A stretch of 64,000 bases of DNA from CAVOGJ01 sp963700865 (GTDB taxonomy: Bacteria > Planctomycetota > Planctomycetia > Pirellulales > Pirellulaceae). A model generated the notes under the pieces. That model had not been told where the DNA came from. It ran no database searches and saw only the letters and a list, made by a program, of their open reading frames with translations. The position numbers were made by a program, and so were the translations under genes. The stretch covers positions 496,001 to 560,000 of the forward strand of contig CAVOZC010000022.1 of assembly GCA_963700865.1 (NCBI GenBank). Reading direction: 5' to 3'. Below, one piece after another: positions 19,104 to 29,095 of the stretch; positions within the stretch are counted from its first letter, which is position 1, and each line of letters starts with the position of its first letter.

Positions 19104-20203
19104 CTATTTTCCAGTTCCGAGAAACGTGCGGATCGAATCGTAAATGGCTTCTCTATCGGGGATCTCTGAAAGGATCAGTTTGTCTTGCGTTTCACCAAAG
19201 GACTGTTCCAGGCTGCGGATATACTCTCCGCTGCCATAGGGACTCTCAACCTGTCCGTAACAAAACAGGTTGCAAACCGGCAGCAACTGTTTTTCCAACA
19301 GGTCCAGGCTATGTCGGTTGTCTTCGCCCCAATTGTCACCATCGGAAAACTGGAAAAAGTAGATGTTCCATTCGCTGGGTGAGAAAGCGTTCTTCACCAA
19401 TGCATCGGCAACTCGATACGCCGAGCTGATCCGTGTTCCCCCGCTTTCACGCGTGTGATAGAAGGTCTCTTCATCGACTTCCTTGGCCGCCGCATCGTGG
19501 ACGATGTAGCGACACTCGACCCCCTGGTACTGGTTGCGCAACCAGGTGTCGATCCAGAACGCCTCGGTGCGGACGATCTTCTTCTGATCGTCCGTCATCG
19601 ATCCGGAAACATCCATGATGTAGATGATCACAGCGTTGGCTTGAGGAATCGGGACATTGTTCCAGCTGCGAAATCGTTTGTCGTCCGCGATGGGCACGAC
19701 GCGCGGTTTGCCAAAGTTGTAATTGCCCGTGGCGATTTGCCGTCGCAGCGCCTGGACATAGGTGCGTTTGAAATGCCGCAAAGACTCGGGGCCCGTGCGG
19801 CGGATACTGTTGTAGCGAGATTTTTCCTGGGTAATCCGGCGCTCCCCTTGGGCTGGATGCGGGGTAACTCCAGTTCGTCCGCCATCATCGTGGCCAATTC
19901 ATCCAACGTCAGTTCGACTTCGAGCACATGCTGCCCCGGCGAGTCTCCCGCTCCGCCCTGCCCCGTTTGCGGGTCGCCCGGCGCGAGCTGATCCCCTTCC
20001 TGCCCCTCGCCCTGGCCAACACCACCCGAACCGTTATCACCGTAGCGAAAATGGGGAATGTCAAGACTGGGTACCGGGATGCTGACGAGGTCCTTGCCTT
20101 TGCGGCCAATCATCTCGCCGTGGGTGACATATTTCTTGAGATTGTCGCGGACTTTCCCCCGCACGATGTCACGAAAGCGATCGGTATCACGTGAGATTTT
20201 CAT
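19104..20203 (-). CDS. DUF444 (YeaH/YhbH) family protein, reading frame broken by a 1-base indel
   Basis: Partner of the PrkA kinase; the family has a von Willebrand factor A-like domain. The N-terminal part from the ATG at 20203 (MKISRDTDRFRDIVRGK) runs in one frame to ELPRIQPKG. The rest, from RRITQEKSRYNS onward, is in the next frame and ends at 19104; it includes the MIDAS motif DVSGS (IYIMDVSGSMTDDQK) and SESGGT-like loop ESGGTRISSA. The frame changes at the C4 run 19844-19847 (G run on the coding strand); one extra G restores a continuous ~367-residue protein. Because all family motifs are kept on both sides, I think this is a sequence error or very recent mutation. It lies 34 bases after prkA. 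Confidence 0.85.
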
Positions 20204-20237
20204 GGAAGTTTCAGCCGGACCGCGGTCCGCCGCGCGA

Positions 20238-22274
20238 TTAGTCCTTGGTGTCCCCGCGAGCGAAAATGCTGGCAACATAATTCAGAATGTCGGTCGCACT
20301 CTCATCGTCGTAACCGTAATCGCGGATGAGGCGCCCCTTGACGACGTCAATCTTGGCTTGCGTCTCGGCATCGACGACATTGGAAACAAGGCTGGTGAGT
20401 TTGATCGTATCCTTCTGATCCTCGAACAACTTCAATTCCAGGGCTTTATTCAGTCGCTCATTGGTGCGATAGTCAAATTTCTTGCCATCAATGGAAAGCG
20501 CGCCGATGTAGTTCATGATTTCGCGGCGGAAGTCATCCTTGCGCGAATCTGGAATGTCAATCTTCTCTTCAATCGAACGCATGAGCCGCTCGTCCGGCTC
20601 TTCATACTGGCCAGTGAACGAGTTCTTGACTTTCTCTCGCTGCGTGTACGCTTTGACATTGTCGATGTAGTTTCCGCAGAGACGCTTGAGGGCATCTTCA
20701 TCCGCGGCGATGGCCCGCTGCACCTCGTTCTTGACAATATTCTCGTACTCCTCCTTTACCACATCGAGCAAATTGCGGTAGCGGATCTTCATTTCGTCGG
20801 AGGTCAATAACGAATGATGCTTCAAACCGGCTTCCAGTTCATTGAGCACCATGAACGGGTTGACGCTGGTGGCGGTCGGATGCGCGACTAGGGCATTCGA
20901 AATTTTGTCCTGCACATAGCGGGGGGAAATACCAATCATCCCCTCGCTGGTGGTCTCCTCCTTGAGTTCCTTGATATTCTCTTCCGTGAAGCCAGGCAGC
21001 GATTTGCCGTTGTACAATTTCATCTTCTGCAACAGCGTCAAACCGGCATTCTTGGGCTCTTCCAAACGAGTCAGCACGGCCCACATCGCGGCCATTTCGA
21101 TCGTATGCGGAGCGATATGCTTGCCGCGGACGCGATCCTGGTTGTAGTCCTTCTCGTAGATTTTGATTTCGTCTGATAAACGAGTGACATAAGGCACGTC
21201 GATTTTCACCGTGCGGTCGCGGAGGGCCTCCATGAACTCGTTGTTTTGCAAACGGCGATACTCGGGCTCGTTGGTATGCCCGAGAATGACCTCATCGATG
21301 TCCGTCTGGGCAAATTTCTTGGGCTTGACCTTGTGCTCCTGGCTGGCCCCCAACAAGTCATACAGAAAGGCCACGTCGAGCTTCAGTACCTCGATGAATT
21401 CGATGATGCCACGATTGGCGACGTTGAACTCTCCGTCGAAATTAAAGGCCCGTGGGTCACTGTCGCTCCCCAATTCCGCGATCTTGCGATAGTTGATGTC
21501 ACCCGTCAGCTCAGTGGAATCCTGGTTCTTTTCATCCTTTGGTTGGAACGTGCCGATGCCAATGCGGTCTTTTTCACTCAAGATGATCCGCTTCACCTGC
21601 ACTTCGTCGATGACTCGCGTCCAATCACCCTGATACTTCTTCAGCCGATCGGTGTATTCATAACGGCAATAAGGGCATAACTCGCCGTGAATGTCGACCC
21701 GATCGTCGCCTTCGCCGCGGCCAGCGTTCAATTCCCGCATGACCTCCTCGCGAAATTCCTCGGGGACCAGGTGAAGGGGCTCTTCGTGCATGGGGCACCA
21801 GGCAATATGGCCGTCGTCATGCCGCCAACCAAGTGTGAAAATCGCCCCTTGATCGGTCGCCGAATAATGCTCCAATCCCTTCTTCAGCATGCGGGCAATC
21901 GTACTCTTACTGCTCCCCACCGGTCCGTGCAGCAGCAGGACCCGTTTTTCGATGCCGTAGCCATGCGCCGCGCTCTTGAACGCATTCATTAACTGGGCGA
22001 TCGTCGTATCGAGTCCGAAGACCGCGTCGGCGCCGTCGTTGTCCGGATCGTCAAAAAAGTGATAGTGGACGCGAGACTCGCGGCATTCCTCGTAGGAACT
22101 CGTCCCATACGAGAGGATCATGTCATAGACCCGCTGGAACGCGTTGCGGGCGACGCGAGGATTTTCCCGGACGATGTCCAGGTATTCGTCAAATTTGCCG
22201 GTCCAATTCGTGCGACGAAATCGACTTAGATCCTGCTTTTCTCCAACAAGGGAGATAATCTCGCGACCGCTCAT
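20238..22274 (-). CDS. prkA: PrkA family serine protein kinase / AAA+ protein
   Basis: A 678-residue member of the PrkA (YeaG) family, involved in stress and starvation responses. The AAA-like N-terminal domain carries the P-loop GPVGSSKST and the Cys/His pairs WCPMHEEPL and LCPYCRYEY. The central part includes GVLTRLEEPKN-type helices, and the C-terminal half has the family's kinase-related region ending in GYDDESATDILNYVASIFARG. The ATG at 22274 follows AGGAGG closely and starts the conserved MSGREII segment; the longer open frame to 22382 has no such signal. First gene of a likely operon with DUF444, an 88-aa gene, spoVR and a 166-aa gene, all on the minus strand with short gaps. Confidence 0.93.
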   Translation of the reverse strand: MSGREIISLVGEKQDLSRFRRTNWTGKFDEYLDIVRENPRVARNAFQRVYDMILSYGTSSYEECRESRVHYHFFDDPDNDGADAVFGLDTTIAQLMNAFKSAAHGYGIEKRVLLLHGPVGSSKSTIARMLKKGLEHYSATDQGAIFTLGWRHDDGHIAWCPMHEEPLHLVPEEFREEVMRELNAGRGEGDDRVDIHGELCPYCRYEYTDRLKKYQGDWTRVIDEVQVKRIILSEKDRIGIGTFQPKDEKNQDSTELTGDINYRKIAELGSDSDPRAFNFDGEFNVANRGIIEFIEVLKLDVAFLYDLLGASQEHKVKPKKFAQTDIDEVILGHTNEPEYRRLQNNEFMEALRDRTVKIDVPYVTRLSDEIKIYEKDYNQDRVRGKHIAPHTIEMAAMWAVLTRLEEPKNAGLTLLQKMKLYNGKSLPGFTEENIKELKEETTSEGMIGISPRYVQDKISNALVAHPTATSVNPFMVLNELEAGLKHHSLLTSDEMKIRYRNLLDVVKEEYENIVKNEVQRAIAADEDALKRLCGNYIDNVKAYTQREKVKNSFTGQYEEPDERLMRSIEEKIDIPDSRKDDFRREIMNYIGALSIDGKKFDYRTNERLNKALELKLFEDQKDTIKLTSLVSNVVDAETQAKIDVVKGRLIRDYGYDDESATDILNYVASIFARGDTKD

Positions 22275-22931
22275 TTCGCCTGCCTCCTGGGGTTCACCGT
22301 TCACGCCTTGCCGCGAGGCACTCGCTACCCTGGCCTCTTCTCGCGGTGATCGATTTTGAGGAGCGCGCATGCGCGACCGCATTTCAGTGAGGGTGAATCG
22401 TACGCGTCTTGACCCGCGCCGAATGCCGGAAGTTGTTCCCCAACCGTGCTCCGCCTAATCCATGGGCGAGGCCGATTTAGAAAACGATGGGCGGGTGAGA
22501 GAACCGATTCACTCGCAAGAAAAGACAATGCGAGTGCCACCGCGAGGAAGTTGGCAAAGAACAGCGAGTTGATCCAAGGCAGCTATCCGTGCTACCGGAC
22601 CCCTCGTACCTCAAGTATGCTTCCGTCCCGCAAAAGCGGCAATAGATAAATTCCGCGAATCTTCGCTCGCCGCTCCATCGTGATGTGAAGAGAGCCAAAA
22701 AACGGCCGGCCGCCGATTGCATTTTATCCTGGCGAGCCCCAAGAAATAATCGAATCGCCCAGCATATTCCCTACAGGTGGACATTCTTGCAGTGCTGGCA
22801 GACGGCTTGTGAAAAATGGCACAAAGTCGCCGCCTTCCGCATCCACGCATCGCGCATTGGCCCACGCTTACCGCACACGGCGCCAAAAAAGGATAAAGGC
22901 CCGACGCGCCCCCGTCACACGTGAGCGGCCA
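22275..22931. other. Gene-less stretch upstream of prkA
   Basis: I see no convincing gene here on either strand. Short open frames lack ribosome-binding sites and family motifs. It should hold the prkA promoter, but I could not pick out a clear one. Composition is less G+C-rich between 22480 and 22860 than in neighbouring genes. Confidence 0.5.
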
Positions 22932-23354
22932 CTAGCCCAGCAGTCGGCCCACACTTTCCAATAATCGATCGATCGCGAAGGGCTTCCGCAGATAGTCGTC
23001 GACACCCAGCATCTCGGCATACGCCTTGTGGCGACTTCCCTCGTTCGCCGTGATCATAATGATGCGGATCGGTACCGGTCGCGTGCGTCGCAGCTTTTCA
23101 AGTACCAGAAAGCCACTCCGCTTCGGCATCATCATGTCGAGTATCACCAAGTCCGGATCCTCGCGCTCGGCGAGGGCCAACCCCTGATTCCCATCTCGGG
23201 CAATGATCACATCATAACCCTTGGCCGAGAGCGCATGACGCAGCGTCTCGATGATTTCCGGGTCGTCGTCGACGAGCAGAATCCGTTTTTGTCCGGGACG
23301 CTTGGGAGTCGCAGCGGATGCCGTCCCTTCATCGGTCGATTTGTCAGATGCCAT
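22932..23354 (-). CDS. Single-domain response regulator (CheY-like receiver)
   Basis: A 140-residue protein consisting of a ~20-residue Ser/Thr-rich lead and one receiver domain. The acidic pair is DDD in LLVDDDPE, the phospho-acceptor Asp is in LVILDMMMP, the conserved Thr is in IMITANE, and the Lys is in DYLRKPF. There is no output domain, so it works by binding a partner, perhaps a kinase or phosphorelay protein not in this window. It precedes csrA on the same strand after 183 bases; a functional link is possible but not shown. Confidence 0.9.
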   Translation of the reverse strand: MASDKSTDEGTASAATPKRPGQKRILLVDDDPEIIETLRHALSAKGYDVIIARDGNQGLALAEREDPDLVILDMMMPKRSGFLVLEKLRRTRPVPIRIIMITANEGSRHKAYAEMLGVDDYLRKPFAIDRLLESVGRLLG

Positions 23355-23537
23355 GGGGGCTGTGCAACGGGGTCAAGCCTGCGGGTGAGACCAACGGATC
23401 AAGCCGCGCGCCGTGCGACGCGGCCAAAGCCAACAGAAGGACGGGAAGACAAGGACTGCCTGCCTGCTGCGAGTTTGACAACCGGGCGTCCCGCCGGCAA
23501 GGGGACTCGCCACCCCCGTCCACCAGGCGACCCCGGG

Positions 23538-23753
23538 TCAGCCGTTCGGGGTCGCCGACGCCGGCGGTGTCAAGTGCGATTCCACCGCCGCGTCTTCACG
23601 CAGCTCGTGGAACAATTCCTCCCGTACCACGGGGAGCTCCGCGGGAGCTTCAATCCCCAGCCGGACACCCCCGCCACTGACGCGCACGACCGTGATCGTG
23701 ATGCCATCGCCAATACGAATGCGCTCGCCAACTTTGCGGCTGAGGACCAACAT
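23538..23753 (-). CDS. csrA: Carbon storage regulator CsrA
   Basis: A 71-residue RNA-binding post-transcriptional regulator. The core is complete: MLVLSRKVGERIRIGDGITI, then VRLGIEAPAELPVVREEL, with the conserved Arg of the VxREEL motif that contacts GGA in target RNAs. The start at 23753 is the standard CsrA start; the longer open frame is non-conserved. There are no flagellar genes beside it, which is a common setting elsewhere. Confidence 0.9.
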   Translation of the reverse strand: MLVLSRKVGERIRIGDGITITVVRVSGGGVRLGIEAPAELPVVREELFHELREDAAVESHLTPPASATPNG

Positions 23754-23998
23754 AAGAACGTTCTTCCCTGAAATGGACGCGAAACTGCCTTCCCCACCGA
23801 ATCGTGATAGCACAACGCCGATCCCGATGCAACCAACCGACCGGCCCTGCCCCCCCAAACAACCAAGCGATCGCCAAAGTCAACGCACGTGACGCAGACG
23901 CCCCAGACACCCCATATCACCCAGGCTTCAAGAACGCCGAACCGCGCAGCCGCCTCTTTCCAACCACCGGGACACACGGCGCGCGTTGGATACCCGCT

Positions 23999-25036
23999 TC
24001 ACGGGATGCGCACCCGCGGGGCAAGCGGCCCGTCGATCTCGCGCAGCCCCCCAACCGGGTCCGACTGGAGCCTCAGAAACTTAAAACCCAACAATTGCGG
24101 TTTGCCACTTTCCACCCGCTCCCGCGATCGGGCAATGTAAGCGGCCAGCGGTTCTTCTCGAACCTCAGGCTTGGTCGAGTGGATCAAATTGACCTGGCCT
24201 TGGGGATCGAGCGCGATCAACCCGACGTGGCCGACCCATCCGGACCCGTTGGTTTCCGGATCGCCGCGGACCACGTTCACAAAATCACCGTCGCGCAGAT
24301 GAGGCAGCGCCCCTTCGACATGCGACCACGGTAAATAGATGTCCGCGTGGTGCTCGACGGGAATGTCCACTTCCAATCCGTAGCGTTTCTTCAGGAAACT
24401 CGCTCGATCCACCTGCTGACGAAATTCGCGCTGCTTCCCCTCGGCAAGCTCGCGCGTGATGTCGCCGACCAGCCAGACGTTGGATGGATTCCAGTCCGCT
24501 TCGGTAAAGTGATTCCTCGTGGCGACCCCAATGCGACCGTCGCGGTATCGGATCCGCTGCAGGTACCGAAAGAAACTGGACCAGTCGTTGCCTAGCGCCA
24601 TCGCGTAGGTGTGCTCGGCGAAGACCACGCAATCACTCTTGGAAAGACAGTACAGTGGCTGGGGATCGTGGGTTTCGAACGGCATTTCTCCCAGTAGGTA
24701 GAGTTCATAAGGTTGTCCCAGGTTTTTTCTGGCGAGCCGGACAATGCGCCGACGCAGGTCCGGTTCCGTGTGCGCCAGCAGCCTGAGGTACACATCCAAT
24801 TCGGATTCGTTGAATTCATAGAGTGGTTTGGCGAGCAACTTGTGAACCTGCCCGGCATCCAACCCCAGTTCCTGGCAGGCCTGCCGATCGGATGGTGACA
24901 TGGTGATCGGTTCTGGACTCGTGACGCTCGGTGGCGCGGGCACCTGCGCGGCGGCCACGAGCACCCAACCGATAACGATCCCAACTCCGGTCATCGCGCG
25001 AGACGGGCGAGCGATCGGGTATTCAATGAAACGCAT
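23999..25036 (-). CDS. Exported DUF1460 amidase-like protein (NlpC/P60-related fold)
   Basis: A 345-residue protein with an N-terminal hydrophobic segment (residues ~14-32) that looks like a signal peptide or anchor. The DUF1460 domain carries the presumed catalytic Cys in SKSDCVVFAEHTYA and His in GWVGHVGLI, with other family motifs such as RYRDGRIGVATRNHFTEADW and DGDFVNVV. DUF1460 proteins are annotated as N-acetylmuramoyl-L-alanine amidase-like and are probably cell-wall peptide hydrolases acting in the periplasm. Start at 25036 is the only ATG giving the hydrophobic lead. Confidence 0.82.
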   Translation of the reverse strand: MRFIEYPIARPSRAMTGVGIVIGWVLVAAAQVPAPPSVTSPEPITMSPSDRQACQELGLDAGQVHKLLAKPLYEFNESELDVYLRLLAHTEPDLRRRIVRLARKNLGQPYELYLLGEMPFETHDPQPLYCLSKSDCVVFAEHTYAMALGNDWSSFFRYLQRIRYRDGRIGVATRNHFTEADWNPSNVWLVGDITRELAEGKQREFRQQVDRASFLKKRYGLEVDIPVEHHADIYLPWSHVEGALPHLRDGDFVNVVRGDPETNGSGWVGHVGLIALDPQGQVNLIHSTKPEVREEPLAAYIARSRERVESGKPQLLGFKFLRLQSDPVGGLREIDGPLAPRVRIP

Positions 25037-25290
25037 GGCCTAGCCGTCCTTTTTGGAAAAATTCTCTCTCCCTCGACCTGACCGGTCGTGAAGTGGGGAA
25101 CAACGCTGGGTTCAATCACCTCGGCAAGCAATCGCGTGCCACGTCCAACGCGCACAATAATGGCTCCTGCGGCGATTTGCTCGCTTCACTCACATCGCGT
25201 GGTAGGCCCAACATCTCGCTAGCGGATCGCCCTATCAGCGAGTTTTCTTCAGAGCCGGCGGACCCTCCTTTGGGCTACTATTGGCCGGAG

Positions 25291-26535
25291 CTACTTGCTC
25301 CCCGCCAGATCTGCGGCCAATTTCAGAAAGTTCGTCACGTAGAGCGGGCCCTCATTCGTAAAGCCCGGATGGGCTTTGCCATGAAATTGCGCCCCGTAGA
25401 GCGTGCGCGTCTTGCTTCGCATGGCTTGAATATACTGCATGTCGGTAAGAAATTCGTACTCGTCGCATCTCGTATTCGCCATTGTACTCGAACATGGGAA
25501 GGTCCGGGTAATTCGCATTATTGCCGCTGCAGATGATGGCCATCGGTTGCGGTTGCAACGCCTGGAGTAGCTCCCAGGAAACCAGGTCATGGGACACGGT
25601 TACCGTCTGAAAACCCTGCTCTTTCACAAATTCGGCTAACCTCGTGTAAGTGAAACCATTCATTTGATTGCCGATCAAGAGTACATACTGATCATCCGGA
25701 ACACGGGGCGGTGTCGGCTTGCCCTGCACGTAGGGAATCACCACGTTTAATTGTGCCTGCAGGCCTTGATGCCCGGTGATCACCAAGCGATAGTAACGTG
25801 CATTGACCGGTGCGAAATCGACGATGTTTCGATGCGTGTCATTTCCCTGGCGGTTGGTGCGCGGGATCTCGGTCCACGACCGCCCGTCCGCACTACTCTG
25901 CCAGACAAAGTCCGTCAGCCAACCCCAGTCGCCTTGTGGATTGGACAACATCCAGAAACGGCACACGGGTTGAGGCTGCCCCATGTCGAAGACCACCCAT
26001 TCACGGTTCTCCTTGGCGGACGGTGACGAGTTCCAGTACGTCCCCTGCCCCTGGTCATTCCAGTCGACGATATTCTTGGGATCCTGGCCGGACGAAACCT
26101 CGATCTTCTCCACCGGAGCCCTCAGGTGGCCGCTGAACGAGCGCGAGCCCGCGTAATCGACGTAGAAACGAGTGCTGGCCCAATCGCTTCGCGCCCGTGC
26201 GCATCCACGCTGCGCGCCCTCTAGTAATAGCGACCGTCTTGGAGGGCATCCTTCGCCTCAACCTGTTTTTTCGAAATGAACGGTGTGGATTCGGAAATCC
26301 CAGCGTAGCGAATGGTCTTGGCGGGCGGAAAGTCGGCCTGCGTGGAAATCTCGTAGTCGTAGGTACGCGGCCCCATACCGCCTGCGGAATTGAAGAGAGA
26401 CAGCAAGGGTTGGGGACTCGTCACCACCACATCCGTCGATGGATTGTTGGTTAAGGACGGTGGAGTTAAGAATTCATCGGACCAAGATGCGGCCACGAGG
26501 CAAAAGCAGCACCACAGGGCGGGAAAGCGTCGCAT
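25291..26535 (-). pseudogene. Decayed secreted discoidin-domain / class I amidotransferase-like protein
   Basis: Read from 26535: a signal peptide (MRRFPALWCCFCLVAASWS) and a repeat-type segment to DALQDGRYY, where TAG at 26221-26223 ends the frame; the next codons continue the same protein (RARSVDAHGREAIGP), so TGG to TAG is likely. A second lesion follows at about 26180, where 7 bases seem lost between GGGCC repeats. The frame then gives an F5/8 type C (discoidin) domain (NREWVVFDMGQPQPVCRFWML...YYRLVITGHQG) and the beginning of a glutamine-amidotransferase-like domain (YVLLIGNQMNGFTY). Near 25465 the frame changes again, and the region with the nucleophile Cys (GxCxGxQ) is absent before the end piece LYGAQFHGKAHPGF. 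Stop codon plus missing domain core argue for true decay. Confidence 0.75.
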
Positions 26536-26591
26536 GTTACAATCTGCCCCGCATGAGGTAGGACGCTCCGTGATGTGATGAAGGCAGCCAG

Positions 26592-27065
26592 CTAGTACTG
26601 CATAAACATGCGCTGAATCTCAGCCCCATCTTTGGTCTTGGCCAGGGCCAACTGCAACAGGATACTTGCTTTTTGTGGGTTGCGTGCACGGGCGGCCACA
26701 AAACCATTCTTGTCGTCCTTAATCTCCACATTCCGCTTTACAATGCCAGATCCAACCCGTGAGCTGCGAACCACAACGATGCCGTCATGAGCCTTTTCGA
26801 CCGACGCCTTGATGGCAGATTGGGATATATTCCCATCTCGCACCCCAGCCACGACGATGCGCCGGTTATCGGCCGCTACAGTGGCATCAATCATCGATCG
26901 ATCCATGTTCGCATGTGCGTAAACAATCGCTACCTTGGGGAGAAACTTCATATCGGCCTCCAGCGAAAATTCGCTGTTCAGGGTGTGGCGGACATCCGGT
27001 GGTGAAAAAAGTGTCACTTCCCCCGTGTCGCAGACAACCGCGCGCCCGCACTGGGATGATTTCAT
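26592..27065 (-). pseudogene. C-terminal fragment of type II L-asparaginase
   Basis: From VTLFSPPDVRHTLNSEF onward the 157-residue frame matches the second half of secreted L-asparaginase: LPKVAIVYAHANMDRSMID, GIVVVRSSRVGSGIV, GFVAARARNPQKASILLQLALAKT and a normal end (IQRMFMQY). The N-terminal half with both catalytic threonines (TGGTIA and TGTDT motifs) is absent. The fragment begins within ~25 bases of the end of the porin gene, as if the porin, or a deletion, had replaced the first half. An ATG at 27065 could allow translation, but such a piece cannot be an active asparaginase. Confidence 0.8.
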
Positions 27066-27087
27066 CGTGTCGGCCCGCGCGTAACCG

Positions 27088-28755
27088 TCAGAAATTATAT
27101 TGCGCGGCGAACTGCAAACGTCGTGCACGTGCTGACTGGCCGTCACGATTCTCGCGTTCTCCCCAAAGATATTCGATGCCGAACCACGCCCGAGCGGTCG
27201 GCACCCACAACAGATTCGTCGCCATGTACTTCGCGCCCGCGTAGCTGTCGTCCGGTTGGGCATCCGTGAGCGCGGTAAAGTTCTCACCGTACGCGAAATT
27301 CGAACACCACTGTCTGGCCCACCAGTGTTCGTAATCGGCATACCAGCCGCGAGTGAAAAGAGCATTGAGTACGCCGCTCGAGTCGAGTGCCGCGTCATTT
27401 CCCAAACCGTTAGGATCTTCCAGGTATCGAGCGATCCCATATCCTGCACCATACTGCCCTAGCACGCGGCTCTTGGCCCAGCCGGGCGGATCTTCCGCCG
27501 GTAACGGTGTCGCCCCATTCAGCCATGCCCATGGGTGAAAGTCACCCGTTAGATTCACGCCATACCCTAATTTGCTTTGAGTGGCACCAATGTTGGGTTG
27601 ATAGGTAAGCTGTCGAGCCAGTCCGCTCAGCTGGAAATGCCCCAGTGTACTGTCGTACCGGAGGTGGGCTACAAAATCGGGCATTTGCTGGAGTCGGTCT
27701 CCCAGCGGGTCCCCATTCACATCCACCGGAATCGTGATGTCGCTGAACGGTTGTTCCGCCGACAAGGCAATTTTCAATCGCTGGCTAACTGGCAGGGTCA
27801 CCCGCGCGACGGCTTGACGAATGAGAATCGTCGAACCGGGCCCTTCGTAGTCGATGACGAGTGGAAATACATCGTAATCCATGAAAGCGGAGGCATCCTG
27901 ACCGAAACGAAACCAGCCGAAATCCAGGTAAGCAAAGCGCAGTCGCAATGGAAATGAGCCGAAGACCAGCTGGGTATTACCGTTGAAAAAGTCGACTTGC
28001 ATGTAAGTCTTAACGTCTCCCACTTCACCACTCGTGTGCGTTTCCCAATCCAGTCGCGAGTAACGAGGCGTAAAATTGCTGTTCTGGCCTCTTTCGCCGG
28101 GAACGGGAATCGTCGCCGTCACAAAGTCATCCGTGGCTCCAATGGGGTTAAAGTCGAACATGGTGTCCATGTGAATGAAGCCGCCCCATCGGTAAGACGT
28201 CGACGATCCAGGCACCAAGTACGAGTTGTCCGCAGTCCCCTTTCGCACGAATGATCCATCGTCTCCCTCGATTCCATCCGCGACTGCGGGCCGCGGCTGA
28301 ACGGGAACGAATACAGGAACACTTGGTCCTTCGCCATTGCGTCTCCGCACGTGGCCGGGAGGACCATATTCGTGGACGCTGGCCGGCAAGGCGGTGCGAT
28401 AGGGCACCTTCTTCGTGCGCAGGGGACTTGGGCGCGGTGCGACGTCGCTTGCGGTGCCGTCGATCGACTTTTCATCCAACCACATCCGCAATCGCTCAAG
28501 CGTTTCCAAATCGCTAAAGAGCAAATCGAAATTCTGCGCCGATGGCGGAATGACAGCGGAAGGCTCAGCCGCCTCGAGAGCGACCTGGAAGTTCGGTGCT
28601 TCCGCCGTCGTTTCCCCAGGTGTCGGCGGCGGCACTGGCGGCAGTCGAATGGGCGTTGATTGCGCCGACGCGGATCCGGACATCGCCAAAAGCAAGCAGG
28701 CTTGAACGAGCAGCTTCTTTCCAGGCCTGGGTGTGAATGGTTTCAGTCGAGGCAT
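27088..28755 (-). CDS. Outer-membrane porin, DcaP-like
   Basis: A 555-residue exported protein with a signal peptide at residues 1-31 (ending ASAQ), a Pro-rich region and a short helical segment (LETLERLRMWLDEK) typical of DcaP-type porins. An acidic and Thr-rich lead into the barrel follows, then a long run of amphipathic strands such as YRWGGFIHMDTMFDFNP and KTYMQVDFF, and a C-terminal Phe (LQFAAQYNF), the outer-membrane insertion signal. Relatives are trimeric channels for organic acids and other solutes. Not in an obvious operon with its neighbours. The ATG at 28755 is directly followed by a basic signal peptide start, so I kept it. Confidence 0.85.
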   Translation of the reverse strand: MPRLKPFTPRPGKKLLVQACLLLAMSGSASAQSTPIRLPPVPPPTPGETTAEAPNFQVALEAAEPSAVIPPSAQNFDLLFSDLETLERLRMWLDEKSIDGTASDVAPRPSPLRTKKVPYRTALPASVHEYGPPGHVRRRNGEGPSVPVFVPVQPRPAVADGIEGDDGSFVRKGTADNSYLVPGSSTSYRWGGFIHMDTMFDFNPIGATDDFVTATIPVPGERGQNSNFTPRYSRLDWETHTSGEVGDVKTYMQVDFFNGNTQLVFGSFPLRLRFAYLDFGWFRFGQDASAFMDYDVFPLVIDYEGPGSTILIRQAVARVTLPVSQRLKIALSAEQPFSDITIPVDVNGDPLGDRLQQMPDFVAHLRYDSTLGHFQLSGLARQLTYQPNIGATQSKLGYGVNLTGDFHPWAWLNGATPLPAEDPPGWAKSRVLGQYGAGYGIARYLEDPNGLGNDAALDSSGVLNALFTRGWYADYEHWWARQWCSNFAYGENFTALTDAQPDDSYAGAKYMATNLLWVPTARAWFGIEYLWGERENRDGQSARARRLQFAAQYNF

Positions 28756-29095
28756 CCGCGGCTCCGGTCATTCCAGCGGCCAGGGGCCGCCCGCCTTCTC
28801 ACTCTGCAATCAAACCAGCCGCGAACGCTCGAAGCGCGGGAGAAGAAAAGACGGCAATTAGCGGATAACAGGGTAGGTCTTCGAGAATTTGGCGGAAAGT
28901 GCGCTTGCTTGCCGGCAGACATGCCCCGTCAGAATCTCCGCACCTCGTCGGGTCTTCAATGCAATCACATGCGCGGCGATTCACCAAAGCCGCTGAGCAG
29001 CGCGGAGTGCGCGAAGAGTCGCGAGGAAGGCGCGGCAGGCTACGTTTGCGACCCGATTGGCCGCGGCGAACCCCAGCACCGATGCAACCGTGCGG
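28756..29095. other. Gene-less stretch
   Basis: 340 bases between the porin start and the end of the next secreted protein gene. I see no gene, RNA or clear hairpin. It should contain the porin promoter. Confidence 0.5.

Noticed and set aside
27066..27452. N-terminal extension of the asparaginase fragment
   Set aside because: The open frame continues upstream but overlaps the porin gene in another frame and has no asparaginase similarity.
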